From assembly GCA_032158295.1 (NCBI GenBank), contig CM063243.1, positions 12,058,931 through 12,122,930 on the forward strand: DNA of 64,000 nt. The letters run 5' to 3'. Origin of the DNA: Pycnopodia helianthoides (taxonomy: Eukaryota; Echinodermata; Asteroidea; Forcipulatida; Asteriidae). Within the stretch, counting starts at the first letter, position 1; the number at the start of each line of letters is the position of its first letter. A program made the position numbers and the translations under genes. The notes under the pieces are model-generated. The model saw nothing but the letters and a program-made list of their open reading frames with translations. It was not told where the DNA came from and searched no databases. Of this stretch, positions 58,778 to 64,000 are shown in pieces.

Positions 58778-59507
58778 TGCATTTAATGATAATGACATAT
58801 AGCATGGACAACAGAGAAAGACAGAGAAAAAAAGATGCTATTCAGTAATTGCTAGATCTGATAACATGGGGGAAAACACCGCTGTATAAATAGCCAACTC
58901 ATTACCTTTAATGCTTTAAAAGTAAGTGTGCATGCCCGGTGACCTCATTATTAAACAGATTTATGTGCATATTTTTCCATTTAATTACAGGCTTTTTTTT
59001 AATGTTTTTCAGGTCACTGAAAAGCTTCAGTGCTCTTAATGTAGAATTTTTCTCTGAATGTAATCCAGACATTATAGAGCATATTTTAGCAGAAATTGTT
59101 AGCGAATCATTGAAATAATATTTTTAACCACTGTATAAATGTTTTAAATATGTTTTATCCATTTTGAAATGTACACTTTTGAATAGATCGACACTTAGTG
59201 TGCAACACCCACACAGTCCTGTTTGGACAATGGTGGTTTTCAGCAGGAACTGTCAAGGCCCAGTGCCATTATTGTCAAATTTCAGGAAAGGTGCACTATT
59301 GAAGAGATGCTTTATTGAAGGATGCTTAAGAACTCACTGTGTCAGTCATTGCAAAGAAGTAAACCAATCTGATGCACATTTCGCGTTAGACAAAAGCAGC
59401 CCCAAATTTTTATAAAAGTTTTTAAGTAGTTACAAAATACTTTGTGGAAGCATTTTAAAAATAAAAGTAATTTTAGTTGGTCTTCCAAAAGACTTCCTAA
59501 ACATGTA

Positions 59508-59513
59508 AATAAA
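59508..59513 (+). terminator. AATAAA polyadenylation signal candidate
   Basis: Preceded by another hexamer at 59460-59465 and followed within 20-50 bp by T- and GT-rich sequence (tatagttgtttcattttgtttt). This is a plausible cleavage region for a 1.3-kb 3' UTR. Confidence 0.4.
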
Positions 59514-60265
59514 AAAGCTATAGTTGTTTCATTTTGTTTTCTGTTTCAAACTTCATTTTCCCTTTTTGTGGAATTATTATCGGGAAAATATGAAGACCTG
59601 TGATTGGTTTACTCTCACACGATGAAACTCCTCAGCCTTCAAATTGCAGTGGTACGTCTTTATGATGTTGTCCACCCACACCCTACGTCTTCTTGCGTAC
59701 ATTTTGGTTCATTTCAAAGTTGCTGTTTTCCTATGGCTTCCCACCACATACAAACCTTCGTACAAGTCCTTTTTTGTTTTTTCAAAGTTTTGTGAACACA
59801 AGCACAAAACCCCAAGTTCAAAAAAGGAAATATGTAAAGAATTGTTGTTGTGCTTTATAAGTAGAGAGCTATTGTCAACATTGATTTGTGGTCAGTAGTT
59901 GATCAATCTGTAAATCCAATCTCCCAAGTCTGCAGTTACAAATCTGACCAAGTCAAGCTTAACTTTACTTGTGCGACATGTGAGGCTTGAACATGCATGT
60001 TGGTACTTGAAGACCCCATGTGTTATGAGTACCATAGATCTGTTGTTACTATGTTGGGCAAGGCATTTAAGCCTTTTCAGCAGTTACAATCCAACTTTCC
60101 TTAAAGACATAAGAATATCACAGAAGTAGTCATTCTTTGACTCTTTTCTTCTAAGTACGTCTGGATAATCTCTAGGTTGTGGTTTGAAACTTCTGGGAAA
60201 ATCATGGATAGACACAATCCTGTGACTCGTGGTTATACAGTGTAAACAGACCAAGGCAAGTATAC

Positions 60266-60344
60266 AGTGTGCATGGAAAAACATGGCTGCTGCTGAGTAC
60301 TTCTGCCGTAAGGTGGGAAGCAGCCATGCTTTTCCATGCACACT
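60266..60344. repeat. hairpin-forming inverted repeat in the 3' region
   Basis: Arms 60266-60291 (agtgtgcatggaaaaacatg, then gctgct) and 60319-60344 are near-perfect complements with a 27-base loop. Possibly a small foldback repeat. Confidence 0.6.
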
Positions 60345-61263
60345 TGGCGTCGCCTTTTAGGTTTGTTTTTATTGTATACCCACTATGAGTCGCGTGGCTC
60401 CGGTCGCCGATTGTGTCTGCTCTGCAGAGTTTGAAGTGATTGTTTTGTGATGTTTTCCGCTTTTTAAAAGGCAAACTGATTGGTATTTACTTCATATCAG
60501 CTTCACAACTACAACATTTTTTAAGGAAATGGAACAGATTTAAGTTATAGAAGTTTCAGAGTCAGTTTGAGGAATTTGGCAAATCAATATTTACCGGATT
60601 CCACCGAAAAGGTACCGCCATGCTTTAACTGTTCACTAGTTCCTTAAGGAAACAAATTTGTTAAACTTTCTAAGATGAAAACAAAATGCAATGATAACAA
60701 TGGCCGTTATTATGTAATTTTGCAGACGCGAGGATTTCCTGTAACAAACAGAGATCACATTGGGACTTCCCATTTCAATTGGTACTACACAACCTTGATT
60801 TGGAAATTTGTTCTATTTCCTTCATAAATTTTGTTTTTGAATGAAATTGTAATGAAGCAAATGCTGAATGTTTTGCCAGAAAAGAGAAGAATATCACAAA
60901 ATACTTGCTCCATTTTTTGCAGAATTCATGATTTTCCCAGAAGATTCGAACAACGATTTTCCAACTCAGCACATACCATGGAATCCTTCAGTGTTGCCAT
61001 ATGAAGGTAATTCCCCCAAGGTTTACCCGACTGCTATCAAAAACGCGCCTTTAGGATTTTCCCAGAGTTAACTTTAATCTTTCTGGGAGTGAAAGTCCAC
61101 CAGTTTCACTTTCACTTTCGTTTGAAAAGTCTTGTATAAGTCTTGAGGAATTACACAAAGACTTGAGTGGTGATGGACAGTGTACATGTAAGTGGTTTGG
61201 TTTAATTTGGGGGCTTGTTTACCAGACACACATTAAAGCACATGTACAACATTGGTAATTTTC

Positions 61264-61585
61264 AAAGACTAGTATCCACACTTTATGTGACCCAACATAT
61301 ATGAAATAAACCTGTGAAATGTTAAAGTCAATCGGTCTTCGGGGTCATGAGAAAACAGTGAAAAAAAAAACATTATATGTTTTCACTGTTTTCAATTCCT
61401 GGTTTTGGTCACTCGCGGTAAAGACTTATTGTTTTACTCATTTCCTAAAAAAACTATAGCATTTCAAGCAAAACTATTTCAAGGGAAGTTTACCACCATG
61501 ATTATCTTTATACCATTTAAGTTACGTGCAAATCTGTGAACATTTATATTTTCAATCTTACCAATGTTGCACACACACTTTAAAC
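61264..61585 (+). repeat. dispersed repeat, second copy (partner at 18415)
   Basis: It shares with 18415-18690 actttatgtgacccaac, acctgtgaaa, attgttttactcatttc, taccaccatga and ccaatgttg in order. It has an extra segment near the 3' end. Confidence 0.7.
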
Positions 61586-62441
61586 ATTAGTTCCAACCTT
61601 TCTTCAGGTTAAAGGTCAAACACATGATAATTTTTCAAGTGGACCTTCAAAATAACCCAAGACAATTTCCTGACTTCAAGAAAGTCCTTTGTTTATGAAA
61701 CCGTCTTCTTAATCCTTTACATAAGCTTATAATAAAGATGAGAACACAGTGTGAAACAGGTTACTACTTGTACCAACTGACCATTGATTGTGCGTTCTTT
61801 TATCAAATTAAAACTTGGTTTGTGCTGATTGCTTTACTGTCTCTTTAAAGAAACGTTCTCAAAAGATTAACATTGTGAAAGATTTGTGGTAGCTATGACT
61901 CACTGAAAAGTTCATGGTACCGTCTGCACTTGAATTCCTAGAACAAGACGGAAATAAACTGCAAACAATTGGAAAATCCTCACCTCAAGGGTGGAAACTT
62001 GGCAACCTGACATTCAGAATTGTATTAGCCTGAGACTGTTAATGTGTCACTTCACGGTGTTACAGGTTCAGTGCTGGTTGTTGGATGTTACCATTATGCT
62101 AAGGCAGAATTATTTCAAAACAGAATCCATTTTAGACAATGTTTCCTGCAAATGTTTGTCTTTTTGGTGGGTGGATTGTGGTGGTTTTTTTTTTGTTTTT
62201 TTTTGCTATTAAGAAAATACATTTATTCATTAAAGATTGGATTGCTTTACAGTCCATTCATTGTCCTTATTGTCTTGGTGTATTTGTAGGATCCCCTAAT
62301 TATTTATATACTTGATATTAAAATCTTATGTAGAAACTTTGGTCCCAGTAGACCATTTTTATGTATTTAATGTATGTCATTTGTATTTTATAATCACTCT
62401 CGGCAGAGCAAGTCTTCTAGCCAACCTGCCACTGCCTTTGA

Positions 62442-62447
62442 AATAAA
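62442..62447 (+). terminator. AATAAA polyadenylation signal candidate
   Basis: The hexamer sits in tttgaaataaaaaacttg and is followed 25-45 bp later by a T-rich run. If used, the 3' UTR would be about 4.3 kb. Confidence 0.4.
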
Positions 62448-63916
62448 AAACTTGTAACCTAACAATTTAGCATTATTTTTTTTTTTTTTTTAAGACAATT
62501 TTCTATAATGTCTTCCTTTTTTTATTATCTTACTATCACAAAATACTCTGCTTGATCCCTCCTTTTATCAGTTTTTCCTCTGTGCCAGGTTGATTGTAAA
62601 ACCAAACCAAACGAGCTGCAACATTTTACTGGGCGGACCAGTCTTATCCTGAAACTGGTCTGTATTAGGCAAGAAAGGCCACATTTTCAGTTACTGGTGA
62701 GAGTTCTCTCCAAAAACCAGCATGGTCATATTTGTCATGTGTATTAAACTTTTTTGTGACTGCAGCATTTTACTGGCTTCTTATATGTCTTGACATGTGG
62801 TTTAATGCACAAACTGATGGAGACATCTGCCCAAGGTGTGGCGAACGAATGTTGTATTAAGGAATGGTACAGCATTGGATTCTGCGACAAATCCTTTCAT
62901 TGCAATCCTGTCTTACTTTCACCTGCTCTCATCAATCTCTCAATAATGTGAGTGCCCCGAGCAGAAACTTTCCCCACTTGACAGTTTATGGAAGAGCGCA
63001 GTCCCTGATTATGTTGCCAAAACTGTATCGCACATTGGTCCGAGTTTTGATTTATGCATTAATTTGGCTAATGGGTAGCAGTGTTGTTAAGTAGCAAGCT
63101 ATGCTGTATCATGCCTTAATCAAGATTTATTGAGGTTTGTTCTCTTAACTTGTTTTATGAGTGCTCTTTAAAATTATTATTTTTTATCCCTGATGGCATT
63201 GCTACAGTGCCCTCTTGTGGTCAAGTGTAATGGCTATTGGGTAGGAATAGGACTTCTTTCGAGACAGTGTTGTATGCTCTATAGATGAATTGCATTTTGT
63301 TTTATCTTCTAGTATCTTGTACAATTTTTGGGTTAGTTTAAGTGGTCTTATTCTCGCTATTGAATCAATTCAGTTTGTCCTACTGGCCTTGAGTCCGTAT
63401 CGAGGAACCATTAACTGTTTCCTGAAATTTGAAATAGTTTAGTTAACAATCAAACTCTTCCATTCTTTGTGATGTATTTGTCAGTGGCAATCATTATTTG
63501 TGGTAGTCATTGTATATCCCCTTATGTTATGATGTGTTTTGTACAGAAGAATCTGTTCAACATAACTTAGCATTGCAACTTTATTCACCGTTTTTGCTTT
63601 TTAACGAAAAATTAATTATTTTTTAAAAAGTGTTTACTTCAGTAATCAATTAAACTATATATCACTGAATTTGATTGTGTAGTATTTTATTTTATTTTTG
63701 TAAGAATTTAGTGAAATTATTTAGAAATATTCAAAGTTGGATTAATTAAGGGGCATGGAAAGTAAATAAGGGAAAGATGTGTTTGAAAATATGTATAGGT
63801 ATTTGTATTTTTAAGACAACATTATTTGGCATGCTTGGTTGCAATGCAATGTAAGCAAATCATTATTGAAATCAAAGTGAAACTTAATCTAGAAATCTTT
63901 TAACCCCATGACCATC

Positions 63917-63922
63917 AATAAA
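63917..63922 (+). terminator. AATAAA polyadenylation signal candidate
   Basis: The hexamer in accatcaataaaatc is followed by a GT-rich element (tgtgttgtgattattgtgg), the expected layout. It could belong to kindlin or to an unseen neighbour. Confidence 0.4.
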
Positions 63923-64000
63923 ATCATGTTTTTATACATAATAATTATTGTGTTGTGATTATTGTGGAGCATGAATAACTTGATTGGGAATCCACTTTTT

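Larger units (their letters stand above)
58183..64000 (+). other. 3' UTR and downstream flank of kindlin
   Basis: No coding gene was recognised after the stop; open frames are under 95 residues in AT-rich DNA. It contains several AATAAA signals, a hairpin at 60266-60344 and one dispersed repeat (61264-61585). The 3' end of the transcript cannot be fixed from sequence alone; it could be as near as 58.8 kb or as far as 62.5 or 63.9 kb. Confidence 0.7.

Noticed and set aside
1..64000. CRISPR array, operon, phage or bacterial system
   Set aside because: The window is intron-containing animal DNA with spliceosomal borders. The regular arrays are minisatellites without spacers, and no bacterial gene was seen.

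Overview
This is eukaryotic (animal) genomic DNA. It is AT-rich and full of interspersed repeats, with one recognisable protein-coding gene on the + strand. Ten exons between 10406 and 58182 spell out a kindlin (fermitin family homolog, FERMT2-like), the FERM-domain adaptor that binds integrin beta tails together with talin and connects them to ILK at cell-matrix adhesions. The exons run from the later part of the F0 lobe through F1, F2, the PH insertion and F3 to a stop codon at 58180-58182. About 52 N-terminal residues (human numbering) are absent and are probably encoded upstream of the window. I place the source among echinoderms, perhaps a sea star, from the single invertebrate-type kindlin and the look of the short repeats. 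That is recollection and inference, not a database result.

Layout: 1-10405 is non-coding and probably the intron upstream of the first kindlin exon seen here. Exons lie at 10406-10645, 12390-12800, 41299-41509, 42914-43045, 43858-43907, 50784-50908, 52056-52162, 54162-54382, 57015-57161 and 57892-58182. The intron 12801-41298 is 28.5 kb long. It holds two adjoining minisatellites, several foldback elements, a degenerate 143-bp tandem array and one possible minus-strand exon. From 58183 to the window end is 3' UTR or downstream flank with several AATAAA signals.

Two places do not read cleanly. The F1-loop exon changes frame near 12590-12632, and the exon ending at 54382 is one base out of phase with the next exon. 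One missing base at each place makes the whole coding sequence a multiple of three (645 residues). Assembly indels are the simplest explanation, but a mini-intron at the first site and an alternative donor at the second remain possible.

The rest is repeat biology: at least six families of short terminal-inverted-repeat or foldback elements, tRNA-derived SINEs, 17/23-bp and 26-bp minisatellites, a 92-bp tandem duplication, and frequent palindromic TACATGTA motifs. I found no reverse transcriptase or transposase gene, no confident RNA gene and no previously undescribed multi-gene system. The points most worth a second look are the two frame breaks, an Ala-Trp in place of the integrin-binding Gln-Trp pair in F3, and the possible antisense exon at 36381-36622.
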